From Pectobacterium polaris (lineage in GTDB: Bacteria > Pseudomonadota > Gammaproteobacteria > Enterobacterales > Enterobacteriaceae): a stretch of 64,000 nt of DNA. Numbering within the stretch: position 1 is the stretch's first letter; each line of letters opens with the position of its first letter. Where the stretch lies: the NCBI RefSeq assembly GCF_002307355.1, contig NZ_CP017481.1, forward strand, positions 2,728,001 through 2,792,000. The letters are read 5' to 3'. Positions 50,143 to 59,727 of this stretch are shown piece by piece. The notes under the pieces are model-generated. The model did no database searches. It saw only the letters and a list, made by a program, of their open reading frames with translations, and was not told the DNA's origin. A program made the position numbers and the translations under genes.

Positions 50143-51219
50143 TTACAGCCTTTGTAGCTGGCGTGTAATGTCCAACAGGTTTTTGGTGAGTTCTTGCAGG
50201 GAGGCATGGGTTGATGAATGTACGGCGGTGCTATGGCGTACGATCAGTTCGGTGGGTAACAGCAGCGATGTGCTCTGGGTAGAATCGCGCAGCGTCTCGA
50301 GCAAACGAGTGACGCCTTCTTTACCTAATAGCCTGAAATCCTGGCGAATGGTTGTCAGTGGTGGGGTGTAATACGCGCTGTCCTGAGTATCGTCAAAACC
50401 GATCACTGACATCTGCTCTGGTACGCGCAGGCCATACTCGTGCAGCGCACGTAGGACGCCAAGCGCCATTTGATCGTTCGCGACAACAATGGCGGAGACG
50501 CGCAGGGATTCTCCCAACAGGGCCAGCGTCTGGTGGTAACCGGATGCGGCGCTCCAGTCACCGTGTAGCACCGAAGCAGGGGGGAGCTGCTGTTTTTCCA
50601 GCTCGGCTAGCCAGCCTTCATAACGCAGGCGAGCGGAGATCGATGTCATTGGTCCGGTCAACAGGGCGATGTGTTGATGCCCCAGTTGTACCAGATGTGT
50701 GATGGCTAAACGTGCGCCGTGATCGGGGTCGAACATGACGTTGAGTATGTCGGTATGCGGATCGGCATCCATAAACAGGACAGGCGTGTCGGCACAGGTC
50801 TGGCTAATGTGGGCGACTTCATCCGTGGCTAACGGAACATTCACGATAACGCCGCTGACCCGCTGAGAAAGTAGGTCATTAACGGCGTTATTGCAGGTGT
50901 TGACATCCGAGCTGCTCAGCATGGACATCACGATGTTAATACCTAGTTGGCCGGCGGTGGTCTTAATCGCTGCGGCAATTTGTGAAGGCGCGTGCAGTGA
51001 AAGATCGGTAGTGACCAGCCCCAGCGTGGTGATGGTTTTCCCTGCCAACTGCTGTGCAACGCGGTTTGGTGTGTAGTTAAGCGCCGCCATCGCCTGTTCC
51101 ACTTTACTGCGAGTACGGGATGAAACATGAGGCGCTTGGTTCAGCACGCGGGAAACCGTCTGATAGGAAACCCCTGCGTACTCGGCGACATCGTTTAAGG
51201 TTATGGGTTTCTGTTTCAT
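50143..51219 (-). CDS. lacI: Lac repressor
   Basis: 358 residues. The DNA-binding domain starts TLNDVAEYAGVSYQTVSRVL; recognition-helix residues Tyr, Gln and Arg (19, 20, 24 here; 17, 18, 22 in E. coli) are unchanged, which explains the identical operator. Hinge helix PNRVAQQLAGK, a sugar-binding core, and a C-terminal leucine-rich tail (LLDITRQLQRL) that could form tetramers. It lies upstream of lacZ in the same orientation, as in E. coli. Confidence 0.94.
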   Translation of the reverse strand: MKQKPITLNDVAEYAGVSYQTVSRVLNQAPHVSSRTRSKVEQAMAALNYTPNRVAQQLAGKTITTLGLVTTDLSLHAPSQIAAAIKTTAGQLGINIVMSMLSSSDVNTCNNAVNDLLSQRVSGVIVNVPLATDEVAHISQTCADTPVLFMDADPHTDILNVMFDPDHGARLAITHLVQLGHQHIALLTGPMTSISARLRYEGWLAELEKQQLPPASVLHGDWSAASGYHQTLALLGESLRVSAIVVANDQMALGVLRALHEYGLRVPEQMSVIGFDDTQDSAYYTPPLTTIRQDFRLLGKEGVTRLLETLRDSTQSTSLLLPTELIVRHSTAVHSSTHASLQELTKNLLDITRQLQRL

Positions 51220-51375
51220 AGCGGCTATTCCGTGCGTGATTCTATGCGTAAAAGAGCATCATCATAACAAATCGCGCGGGGAATCCGTAACAGGCGTATG
51301 TATTCCGGCGCAATCAAAGCAGGCCGAAGAGAAACTGACGTTTATAGGCGTTTTAGATGTTTGTAAAAGTAAAAC

Positions 51376-51393
51376 CGGGAGCAAACGCTCCCG
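51376..51393 (-). terminator. Terminator of the afu operon
   Basis: A 7-bp stem CGGGAGC/GCTCCCG with an AAAC loop, followed on the - strand by GGTTTTACTTTT. It lies 27 bp after the afuC stop. Confidence 0.75.
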
Positions 51394-51419
51394 ATTTGAG
51401 GCGGATGGTTACCCGATGT

Positions 51420-52478
51420 TTACTGCTCGGACAACACAAACATGCCGTAAGGGTGGATTTGCAGATAGTAGCTGTCGCCCGGATTCGGCTGAAGCTGGGT
51501 TGCGTTAACCTGCAACAGCATTGACTGACCGTGCCAGTCCACCTGCACTTCGTACTGCGGTCCCATGTAGGCGACCTGCGTGATGGTGCAGCGCTGGCTT
51601 TCGTCACCCTGATGGCTGAGCGTAATGGCTTCCGGGCGAATACCGACAACGGATTCGCTTAATCCGGCGGCAAAACCCTGCGGACGCGGAATGAGGTAGC
51701 CGTAGATATTCACGCTGTCTGCTGTGAAGGTGGCAGGGAAAATGTTGGCATCTCCCATAAAGCTGGCCATGAAGCGGGATGCGGGCTGGCGATAAAGCTC
51801 CTGCGGCGCACCCAACTGCATGATTTTGCCTTTGTTCATCACGAGAACCATGTCGGACACCGCAAAGGCTTCGCTCTGATCGTGCGTAACATACAGCGAG
51901 GTGATGTTGAACTGCTGCTGAAGCTCACGGATTTTCTCACGCATGCTGCGGCGCAGGTTGGCATCAAGGTTACTCAGCGGCTCATCGAACAGCAGCACTT
52001 TAGGTTTGAGGATCAGCGCACGCGCCAGAGCGACACGCTGCTGCTGTCCACCAGAAATCTGGTCGACGTAGCGATCTTCAAATCCGGCCAGATCGACCAG
52101 CGCCAGCGCTTCTTTTACACGCTGATTGATTTCTGCCTTCGGACGACCGAGCATTTTCAGCCCGTAGCCGATGTTTTCTCCCAGCGACATATGCGGGAAG
52201 AGGGCGTAAGACTGGAACACCATGCAGATATCGCGCTGTTGAATGGAGCGCTCGGTGACGTCTTCGCCATCGATGAAAATCTGGCCTTCTGTCGGCTTTT
52301 CCAGACCGGCAACGGCCCGGAGTACCGTGGTTTTACCGCAGCCAGACGGCCCCAGCAGCGTGACCATTTTTCCCTGAGGGATCGCCAGATTCAAATCATC
52401 AATGACGGTGTTGTTGCCGAAGCGTTTAGTGATGTGCTTCAGTTCGACAAAGCTTTTTTCAGTATTCAAGGTAATCAC
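51420..52478 (-). CDS. afuC: Hexose-phosphate-type ABC transporter ATP-binding protein
   Basis: 352 residues. Walker [13 protein letters not shown]-loop [11 protein letters not shown], signature ISGGQQQR, Walker [12 protein letters not shown] and H-loop YVTHDQSEA, then a C-terminal regulatory TOBE-like domain (about 245-350), unlike the short ATPase at 9369. It is often annotated as iron FbpC, but the partner binding protein and the uhp genes upstream favour sugar-phosphate import as shown for AfuABC of Actinobacillus. Starts five bases after afuB. Confidence 0.85.
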   Translation of the reverse strand: MITLNTEKSFVELKHITKRFGNNTVIDDLNLAIPQGKMVTLLGPSGCGKTTVLRAVAGLEKPTEGQIFIDGEDVTERSIQQRDICMVFQSYALFPHMSLGENIGYGLKMLGRPKAEINQRVKEALALVDLAGFEDRYVDQISGGQQQRVALARALILKPKVLLFDEPLSNLDANLRRSMREKIRELQQQFNITSLYVTHDQSEAFAVSDMVLVMNKGKIMQLGAPQELYRQPASRFMASFMGDANIFPATFTADSVNIYGYLIPRPQGFAAGLSESVVGIRPEAITLSHQGDESQRCTITQVAYMGPQYEVQVDWHGQSMLLQVNATQLQPNPGDSYYLQIHPYGMFVLSEQ

Positions 52479-52483
52479 TCCGC

Positions 52484-54562
52484 TTAGGCATTATTCTTGG
52501 CTTTGGTGCGAGAAACCCGCGCTTCACCGACCAGATAATCGAACAGGAAAATAATGGCCAGCATGACCACAATCAGGATGGAACCGTAGGCAATCGCCAT
52601 ACCGTATTCACCGTCTTCCACGCGGTTAAGAATGTAAGACGTGGCGACGCGAGTATCTGGTGTAACCAGGAAGATAATGGCGCTGACGGTAGTAATGGCG
52701 CGCACGAAGCTGTAAATCAGCGCAGACAAAATGGCCGGACGCAGCAGCGGGAGCAGAATATAGAACACCGTGCGCATCGAACCCGCACGCAGGCTGAGTG
52801 ACGCCTCATCGAGCGATTTATCCAACTGTCCCAGTCCGGCAATACCCGCACGGATACCAACCGGCACGTTACGCATTACCATCGACATGATGACGATCAC
52901 CGCCGTTCCCGTTAAGTAAACCGGCGCGCTGTTAAAGGCCAGAATGTAAGACACACCAGCAACCGTACCCGGTACCGCAAAGCACAGCATGGTGGTGAAC
53001 TCGATAGCCTTCTTGCCGTAGAACTGCTGGCGCACCACGATGTAGGCGATAAGTAGCCCGAACAGTGCCGTAATCGGTGCTGCGATACCTGCGAACAACA
53101 GCGTATCCAGCAGGGAAGGCCAGGCGCCGTCGTTAAAGCCTTGCCCGAACAGCTTGCTGAAGTTTGCCAGCGTCAGGGTGTAATCCACGCCCCAGTTAAC
53201 GGTAAAGCTGCCGTAGAAAATGCTGCCGTACAGCAGGACGTTAAAGGCAATCCAGACATAGAGCAGGATGCTGACGATCCACACCAGAGAAACGGGTAGC
53301 GGCTGTACATCACCCCGAGAGGATTTACCAGAAATCGTCACGTAGGAGCGTTTACCGATCCACAGATATTGCACGCAGAACACGGCCAGTGAGAACACCA
53401 GCAGGACAACGCCGAGCGTACTGGCTGACTGGTAATCCAGCTGTGCACCGGTGATATAGAAGTAAATTTGTGTGGCGAGTACGTCGAAGTTACCGCCCAG
53501 TACCAGTGGGTTACTGAAGTCGGCCAGCGACTGGACGATCACGATCAGGAACGAGTTGGCGAGCGCCGGTTTCAGCAAGGGCAGGAAAACCCGCTGAAAG
53601 GTTTGATAACGGTTAGCACGCAGGGTGTATGACGCTTCTTCCAGCGATGGATGAATGGTCTTCATCGCGCCTTCCAGAATCATAAATGACATTGGCGTGA
53701 AGGCGAGCACCTGCGCCAGCCAGATGCCGGTAAAACCGTACAGCCAGTTGGTGTTCGTCAGCCCGAACCAATCCACCATCAGCTCGGTCATGTAACCGGA
53801 GCGGCCCATCATCAGCGTTACGCCTAACCCGACGACAAACGGTGGCGTAACGATAGGCAGAATGGAGAAAATGCGGCCGATAATCGCAGAACGGCGGGCG
53901 ATGCGCGAGGTGTAGATCGCCAACACCATACCGAAGAAGGTACAGCCGATACCGACGGCAACCGACAGCAGGAATGAGTTCCAGATCACCCGTAAGATGT
54001 GCGCCTGACCCAAAACCTGCATAAACGACAGCGGCGCGAATTCACCGCTGTCGTTGGTGAACATCGGGATGAAGATAGCGATGCTGGGGTAAAGGATAAA
54101 GACGCCAATCAACGCGATGATGCTGATGAGTGAGCCGATGACGAAGCGATCGCCACCCAGCCAATCCAGCCGCGACAGCGCCAGCGTAATAATCGCACTC
54201 AGCGCAACAAACAGCGCAATAGTGCCATAGCCCATTCCGCGACCTTCAACCGTGGCACTGATGACCACGAAAAGGGCACAGAACAATGCGTAAGCCGCAT
54301 CAAAACGGTGGCGACCACGCTGTTCCCGACCGGGTGTAAGCAGCGGACGTGCCAGCAATCCTACTGGGAGCAGGAACCACAGCAGGCTGATATTGAGGCT
54401 CGACCAGCTGTAGGCCGCCAGTAGTTCATCGCGTGAGGCATCCAGCAGGCCGTAATCCAGGCTCCACGCTGGTAGCAGCAAAAATGTTGCTGCAATCAGC
54501 GCCAGCCACAGGAAAACGGGATCCCGCTTAGGCGTCGGTGAAAGAGTTAGTGTGTGTGACAT
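52484..54562 (-). CDS. afuB: Hexose-phosphate-type ABC transporter permease
   Basis: 692 residues, longer than the FbpB-like permease at 10071 because about 150 N-terminal residues add extra membrane segments before the first transport domain. Two EAA-type loops are visible ([19 protein letters not shown] and [19 protein letters not shown]). Inner-membrane channel for the AfuA-delivered substrate. Separated from afuA by 206 bp containing a hairpin. Confidence 0.87.
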   Translation of the reverse strand: MSHTLTLSPTPKRDPVFLWLALIAATFLLLPAWSLDYGLLDASRDELLAAYSWSSLNISLLWFLLPVGLLARPLLTPGREQRGRHRFDAAYALFCALFVVISATVEGRGMGYGTIALFVALSAIITLALSRLDWLGGDRFVIGSLISIIALIGVFILYPSIAIFIPMFTNDSGEFAPLSFMQVLGQAHILRVIWNSFLLSVAVGIGCTFFGMVLAIYTSRIARRSAIIGRIFSILPIVTPPFVVGLGVTLMMGRSGYMTELMVDWFGLTNTNWLYGFTGIWLAQVLAFTPMSFMILEGAMKTIHPSLEEASYTLRANRYQTFQRVFLPLLKPALANSFLIVIVQSLADFSNPLVLGGNFDVLATQIYFYITGAQLDYQSASTLGVVLLVFSLAVFCVQYLWIGKRSYVTISGKSSRGDVQPLPVSLVWIVSILLYVWIAFNVLLYGSIFYGSFTVNWGVDYTLTLANFSKLFGQGFNDGAWPSLLDTLLFAGIAAPITALFGLLIAYIVVRQQFYGKKAIEFTTMLCFAVPGTVAGVSYILAFNSAPVYLTGTAVIVIMSMVMRNVPVGIRAGIAGLGQLDKSLDEASLSLRAGSMRTVFYILLPLLRPAILSALIYSFVRAITTVSAIIFLVTPDTRVATSYILNRVEDGEYGMAIAYGSILIVVMLAIIFLFDYLVGEARVSRTKAKNNA

Positions 54563-54670
54563 GATGGTTCCCTGGTGCGTGCAAGTTTTATAAAGTTGTT
54601 TTATGAGATTGAATCGTCACAGGTATTAGGTGTTGAATAATATTGAGTAATGGTTAATTAGCGATGCTGA

Positions 54671-54716
54671 GAACACGGCGTTCAACGAAATGCGAGCAAG
54701 CTTTGCCGCCGTGTTC
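54671..54716 (-). promoter_or_regulatory. Long hairpin between afuA and afuB
   Basis: A perfect 10-bp stem GAACACGGCG/CGCCGTGTTC (54671-54680, 54707-54716) with a 26-nt loop that itself contains GCAAAGCTTGC. There is no T run on the - strand, so partial termination or message protection favouring afuA is more likely than full termination. Confidence 0.6.
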
Positions 54717-54768
54717 CCGTTATTTTTTAATCAATAAAGGTCAATAAATTAAGGGCAATGAATCGAGA

Positions 54769-55803
54769 TTATTGGCCCATTTTGACTTCGTTAACCCACT
54801 TGGAAATCAGCTCTTTACGCACGTCAGCCGCGCCGTATTTGTCCATGTCGTAGTTGATCAGTTTCAGATCCTGCAACTTCAGCGACAGCGGAGAGGCTTC
54901 TGCGGTGGTGTTGGTCAGAATCTGGTAGGACTGGCCTTTCTTCCAGGAGAGTTCCTGTGCTTCTTTTGACAGCGCCCAGTCAACGAACAGCTTGGCGTTA
55001 TCCATATTGCGCGCGCCTTTCAGGATGCTGACGCCGCCAATTTCATAGCCGGTACCTTCACACGGAGAGATCAGCGTCAGCGGTGCGCCTTTCTCTTTTT
55101 CCAGCGAGTAGTCATGCAGGAAGCCGATGCCGATAGCGGTTTCGCCACGTGCGGCGTTACGTGCCGGGGCAATACCGGATTTGGTGTACTGCGATACGTT
55201 GGTATTCAGTTTTTTCAGGTAATCAAAGGCCTGATCCTGCCCCCACAGCTGGGAGAAGGTCGCCAGTGCGGTATAGGCCGTACCGGAACTTTGTGGATCG
55301 GCAATCTGGATCTCGCCTTTGTAGATCGGATTGGTCAGATCTTTCCAGCACTGTGGAACGGGCAGGTTTTTCTCTTTCAGGCGGTCGGTGTTGACGCCGA
55401 AGCCTAGGATACCGACGTAAACGGCAGACGAGTAGTTGCCTTTACGTTTGGCGGGATCGCGGAACTGCGGCATGATCTGCTCAAGGTTTTTAGACTGATA
55501 AGGTTCCAACAGATCCATTTCGCCCGCTTGAGATTGCGGATCCAGCGTGCCGCCGTACCAGACGTCAGCCTGTGGGTTTTTCTTCTCTGCATCAACTTTA
55601 GCCAGTGTGCTGCCAGAGCCGTTGCGGATAAAGGAGGTTTTAACGTTATGTTTCTCACCGAAGGCCTTGGCTTCTTCCTCGCAGAAGGCGTTGGTGGCGC
55701 TACAGTAAATGACCAGGCGTCCTTCCGCCCGAGCAGTGGTGGTGGTAACAGCAGCAACGGTCAGTCCAGCGGCGATGAGGGTAGTTAAGGTACTCAGTTT
55801 CAT
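54769..55803 (-). CDS. afuA: Periplasmic hexose-phosphate-binding protein
   Basis: 344 residues with a signal peptide cleaved near ARA-EGRLVIY (about residue 26). Although FbpA-like in fold, it lacks the paired tyrosines of iron-binding proteins. It has a His-Asp pair in GFLHDYSLEK (230-231) and a Glu in SPCEGTGYEIGG (249), matching the ligand residues reported for Actinobacillus AfuA, which binds glucose-6-phosphate and related sugar phosphates. It directly follows uhpC (37 bp). Confidence 0.88.
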   Translation of the reverse strand: MKLSTLTTLIAAGLTVAAVTTTTARAEGRLVIYCSATNAFCEEEAKAFGEKHNVKTSFIRNGSGSTLAKVDAEKKNPQADVWYGGTLDPQSQAGEMDLLEPYQSKNLEQIMPQFRDPAKRKGNYSSAVYVGILGFGVNTDRLKEKNLPVPQCWKDLTNPIYKGEIQIADPQSSGTAYTALATFSQLWGQDQAFDYLKKLNTNVSQYTKSGIAPARNAARGETAIGIGFLHDYSLEKEKGAPLTLISPCEGTGYEIGGVSILKGARNMDNAKLFVDWALSKEAQELSWKKGQSYQILTNTTAEASPLSLKLQDLKLINYDMDKYGAADVRKELISKWVNEVKMGQ

Positions 55804-55840
55804 GATGTTTTCCTTTATAGGTGTCTATCTGTTGTTATTG

Positions 55841-57166
55841 CTATTTTGATGTCATCAAACGTTCCCGGCGGCTGACACCTGCCATCAGCAGCGGCATCAA
55901 TAACAGTCCGATGCAGGCTGAAGCCAACGCCAGCAGAGTAAAAAATCCCGACCATCCGTAGTGTTGCAGCACCTGTGCTAGCGGCCAGCCCGCCAGCGCT
56001 GCCCCCAGATAGGCAAACAACGCCAGAAAACCTGTCACCGTGCCTGCGGCATCCTTATGGCTGTATTCCGTCGCAGCCAGACCAATCAACATCTGTGGTC
56101 CAAAAACAAAAAAACCGATACTGAAGAAACAGGCCGCGAGCAGTGAATAGTGGTGAATCGGTGCTAGCCACAGCGCGGTCATGGTTAAAAACAACCCTAG
56201 TGCAAACAGCAAAATCATCGGTGCGCGTTGACCACGAAACAGCAGGTCCGAACCCCAACCGGCAAACAGCGCCCCCATCAATCCACCCAGTTCAAACAGC
56301 GACAGCGTGGCGTTCGCGCTGAGCAGGTTGAAACCGTGACTCTCCGATAGCCAGATGTTCCCCCAGTCATTCAGTGCGATACGAATCAGGTACACCAGAA
56401 TGTAGGAAAACCCGAGCAGCCAGATGGTACGGTTACGCAAAATCGCATCGCGCAGAATCTGGCGCATCGGCATCGGCGGGCTTTGTTGCTCCTGACGAAG
56501 CTCCAGCGCATCGCGCCGCCACTGGCCGACGCTTGGCAATCCCTGCTGTTGCGGTTTGTCGCACAGCTGCCAGCACAGCCACAGACCAATCACTATGCCG
56601 ATGATGCCCGGCACCAGCAGCGCCGCCTGCCATCCCCATTCGGAGGCCAGATAGCCCGCCAGCAGAGGAACCGCCGCACCGCCGATATTGATCGAGGTAT
56701 TCCAGCATCCCCACCAGAGACCGCGCTCGTTGCGTGAATACCAACTGCTCAGCAGTCTGGCGCAAGGCGGCCACCCCCAGCCCTGAAAGAACCCGTTCAG
56801 CGCCCAGACAATCAATAACCCCGTGAGCGACTGGCAGTACATGAACAGAATGTTCAGCACGCCGGTAATCATTAGTCCGACACCCATAAACCAGCGCACC
56901 TGACTGCGATCGCACACGATGCCGGAAATAAACTTGGACGCGCCATAACAGAGATAAAATAGCGTCCCCAGCAGACCGATATCACCTTTGCTTAACCCTA
57001 ATTCCAACTGCATCACCGGCATGACGAAGTTGATGCTTTTACGCGTCAGGTAAAACGTGGCATACCCGATGACCATGGAAATCAGCAACCGTGGTCGCCA
57101 GTAGCGATAACGCTGGCTGATTTGTGTGGGTGAAAGCTGTCCCGCTGGAAACATGGGTGCCTGCAT
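55841..57166 (-). CDS. uhpC: Hexose-phosphate sensor, UhpC-like MFS protein
   Basis: 441 residues, the length of E. coli UhpC (439). Organophosphate:phosphate antiporter-type MFS fold with twelve segments; YLTRKSINFVMPVM and GWGWPPCARLLSSWY are family marks. In E. coli it senses external glucose-6-phosphate and signals to UhpB. No uhpT is present in the window; the afu importer takes its place downstream. Confidence 0.88.
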   Translation of the reverse strand: MQAPMFPAGQLSPTQISQRYRYWRPRLLISMVIGYATFYLTRKSINFVMPVMQLELGLSKGDIGLLGTLFYLCYGASKFISGIVCDRSQVRWFMGVGLMITGVLNILFMYCQSLTGLLIVWALNGFFQGWGWPPCARLLSSWYSRNERGLWWGCWNTSINIGGAAVPLLAGYLASEWGWQAALLVPGIIGIVIGLWLCWQLCDKPQQQGLPSVGQWRRDALELRQEQQSPPMPMRQILRDAILRNRTIWLLGFSYILVYLIRIALNDWGNIWLSESHGFNLLSANATLSLFELGGLMGALFAGWGSDLLFRGQRAPMILLFALGLFLTMTALWLAPIHHYSLLAACFFSIGFFVFGPQMLIGLAATEYSHKDAAGTVTGFLALFAYLGAALAGWPLAQVLQHYGWSGFFTLLALASACIGLLLMPLLMAGVSRRERLMTSK

Positions 57167-57238
57167 GGGGTTCTCCGTCGCGTTGAGAGAAGAGTAGGGG
57201 GATGTGAATTAAAAAGGATGAGACAAGGTTTTAGATGA

Positions 57239-57255
57239 CTAGGAATAATTCCTAG
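57239..57255. repeat. 17-bp perfect palindrome after uhpB
   Basis: CTAGGAATAATTCCTAG lies right after the uhpB stop codon, in the 89-bp gap before uhpC. It could be a short RNA hairpin or a protein site; no function is assigned. Confidence 0.6.
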
Positions 57256-58833
57256 CTAATCGTCTTTTTGTTTAAATTTTGTGGGCAGGTTAACAATTAT
57301 GTGCGTACCGTGCGGCGTGGCAGAGTCGCCAATGGTGGCAGCTTTTACCAGCCAGTTACCGCCCAACGCCTGTACGCGCTCCTCGATGCCCCGCAGACCG
57401 AAACCGCCGCCTGTCGGATGCGAGCTGTCTTTTTGTGCGATGCCCACGCCGTTATCAATAACGTCGAGCGTAATCAGGTCATCCTGCTGGGAAAGTCGAA
57501 CCGTAATCTGCGTGGCGCTGGCGTGTTTGTTGATGTTGTTCAGCAGCTCCTGCACCAGTCGATAAAGGGTGAAAACCACCACGTCATCATGTGGAGGCGT
57601 GGGGAGCTGATAATCCAACTGAAACTGGATACCGCGAGCCGAGAAGGCAAATTCGTCCGCCAGATGATGCAGCGCTTTATCCAACACCATTTCATCCAGC
57701 ACCGGCGGGCGCAGCTGGCGCAGAAGCTGGCGGGTGGTGTGGTGGATACGCCGCGACAGCTCGCTGATTTGTCCGGCGGCATGCTGAGCTGCATCGGCTG
57801 GTGCGCTGTGTTTCACCAGCATGGCCTGAATCTGAATGGCAGTGATGTTTTGGCCGATGTCATCGTGCAGTTCGCGCGCGATGTCTTTGCGCACGGCCTC
57901 TTCGGTATGGATGATGCGCTCCATGAGCTGCCGCCGGGTTTTCAACTCCTGCTCCAACTGATGACGATAGCGCTGGAGCCGCTGTGCCAGCTGTTGCTGA
58001 CGGCTTATCGCGATACCCAGCCCAATGCCGAGCAGCGCCTGCGTAGAAAGAAAGAGTTCCAGCTCGCGTAGATCGTCGAAGGCACCGCTCACCTGACGCG
58101 TGACGGCAATCATCAGGCTGCCGAGTACGGCGGAGAGCACGCCGCCTTGCCAGCCGAATTTATACGCCATGACCACGTTAGGCAGAAAAACGAAAATCAG
58201 CAGCAGGCGTTCCATCTCAGGCGTGAACGTCATTTGCAGGCAAACGCCGATAGAAAAAAACAGCGAGCACCAAATCAGCAGCGAGGTACGCAGCGGCGGA
58301 TCGGGGATCTCCTGTGCCAGCAATGTCTGCAAGTGCTGCTGTTTGATGTATTCGTACAGCAGATACATGAACGGAATCAGCAGGACGCCGCCGGTAAACG
58401 TCGCCAGCAGCGTTTGCGTCAGCTGCGAGTGTAACCAGGGGCCGATGGCGATGCCGTGCAGAACGGTATTGAGCGTCAGCGCCGCCAGCAACAGCAGAAG
58501 TCGTTGCCAATAAAGCGTATAGCGATGCCAGATTTTATGCGTGATGATGGCCGGAATCAGGCTGAGGAACGGGGAAAGTAGCAGCAGCGAACGCGTGATA
58601 AGCTGCTCGCTGATAAGCCAGCTCTGGATGGCGATTTCCGCAAGCAGCAAGGTTGGCCAGTATTTGCGCGGTAGCAAAATCATCAACGCCAGCCGCAGCC
58701 CTTGCGGTAACAGCAGCGCTGCCTGCTGGCCGTTGTTGCTCAAATAGAAACTGATGGTCCACAGCGCCAGCCAAATCAGGCTATAAAAAAAAGCCAGAAA
58801 CAGCGTCATGCCGATGACGTGCAGGCGGCGCAT
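57256..58833 (-). CDS. uhpB: Sensor histidine kinase, UhpB-like
   Basis: 525 residues. An N-terminal MASE1-like membrane domain of about eight segments (1-270) and a HisKA_3/HATPase cytoplasmic part. The phosphorylated His is in IARELHDDIGQNITAIQ, and the ATP-binding boxes are VIDNGVGIA and GGFGLRGIEERVQALGG. It pairs with UhpA, whose gene ends three bases before this start, and in E. coli is switched on by UhpC. Confidence 0.92.
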   Translation of the reverse strand: MRRLHVIGMTLFLAFFYSLIWLALWTISFYLSNNGQQAALLLPQGLRLALMILLPRKYWPTLLLAEIAIQSWLISEQLITRSLLLLSPFLSLIPAIITHKIWHRYTLYWQRLLLLLAALTLNTVLHGIAIGPWLHSQLTQTLLATFTGGVLLIPFMYLLYEYIKQQHLQTLLAQEIPDPPLRTSLLIWCSLFFSIGVCLQMTFTPEMERLLLIFVFLPNVVMAYKFGWQGGVLSAVLGSLMIAVTRQVSGAFDDLRELELFLSTQALLGIGLGIAISRQQQLAQRLQRYRHQLEQELKTRRQLMERIIHTEEAVRKDIARELHDDIGQNITAIQIQAMLVKHSAPADAAQHAAGQISELSRRIHHTTRQLLRQLRPPVLDEMVLDKALHHLADEFAFSARGIQFQLDYQLPTPPHDDVVVFTLYRLVQELLNNINKHASATQITVRLSQQDDLITLDVIDNGVGIAQKDSSHPTGGGFGLRGIEERVQALGGNWLVKAATIGDSATPHGTHIIVNLPTKFKQKDD

Positions 58834-58836
58834 GAT

Positions 58837-59466
58837 TTACTTCCCTGCCAGCAGTTGGTGTTGCAGCGCAAAATGCACCAGCTCTACCGTGGATTCACAC
58901 TGTAATTTACTGAGAATATTGGCGCGGTGAACGTGAACGGTCTTATGGCTGAGCTCGAGCTGTTCAGCGATGCTTTTTACGCTAATCCCGTTGATCAGCA
59001 GGCTGAATATTTCCCGCTCGCGCGGCGTTAGCGCCAGCAACTCCTTCGGTGGCTGCTGCTGATGGCGAATGGCGTGCAGTGCATCGGCACACAAGTAAAG
59101 GCCACCGCTGCTGACCACGCGAACCGCCTGCACTAACTCTTCTGGGCCACAGCGCTTTGTGAGATAGCCGCCTGCGCCTGCATCCAGCGCGCTTTGTACA
59201 AATGCAGTGGTGTCATAAATACTCAGAATAATGGCGCGAAAATTGGGGCGCTGCTGACGCAGGCGGGTTAATAGCGACAGGCCGCTTTCATCCGGCATGG
59301 CAATATCAATCACGGCAACGTCAATCGGCTGTTTGAGTAGATGGGGCCACGCCTGCGCCGCCGAAGCATATTGTCCAACAACCTGAATGTCATTTTCTAA
59401 TGTCAGAAGCTGTGCAAAGCCAGACCGTACAACGATGTGATCGTCAACCAAAGCCACATTAATCAT
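58837..59466 (-). CDS. uhpA: Response regulator, UhpA-like (NarL family)
   Basis: 209 residues from the ATG at 59466 (MINVALVDDH), matching UhpA; the longer frame upstream is rejected. Receiver domain with VDDH, phospho-acceptor Asp in AVIDIAMPDESG, and Lys in YLTKRCGPEEL. LuxR-type helix-turn-helix with LTPREREIFSLLINGISVKSIAEQLELSHKTVHVHRANILSKL. Expected to activate the sugar-phosphate transporter genes, here probably afuABC. Confidence 0.93.
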   Translation of the reverse strand: MINVALVDDHIVVRSGFAQLLTLENDIQVVGQYASAAQAWPHLLKQPIDVAVIDIAMPDESGLSLLTRLRQQRPNFRAIILSIYDTTAFVQSALDAGAGGYLTKRCGPEELVQAVRVVSSGGLYLCADALHAIRHQQQPPKELLALTPREREIFSLLINGISVKSIAEQLELSHKTVHVHRANILSKLQCESTVELVHFALQHQLLAGK

Positions 59467-59667
59467 GGTTTCGCCGTGTGAATTCAAGGTCATCAAAACG
59501 TCATAATGCGGGGGAATCAAGAGGCGAGCAATAGCAGATAAGTAAAATGGAATCGGCTTAACAGATATATCACTCTTTATTGACCGAATGATGAAAGGCA
59601 TATTGATAGAACGCGGAGTTATTTGACTCGGTTAATCGAGAAACATACTGTTTTTCTCTTTAACTCC

Positions 59668-59713
59668 ATGTAGTTACAAATCAATGTAGTTACAAAAACG
59701 ATATAGTTACGAT
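59668..59713 (+). repeat. Three direct repeats upstream of the MetQ-like gene
   Basis: ATGTAGTTACAAA occurs exactly at 59668-59680 and 59684-59696, with a variant ATATAGTTACGAT at 59701-59713. The periods are 16 and 17 bp. The last copy is 14 bp before the start codon, in the likely 5' leader. Confidence 0.85.
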
Positions 59714-59727
59714 ATCAGGGAATCAGA

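Noticed and set aside
54769..55803. Iron(III)-binding protein assignment for the afuA gene
   Set aside because: The paired iron-coordinating tyrosines are absent, and the His-Asp and Glu of sugar-phosphate-binding AfuA are present next to uhp genes.
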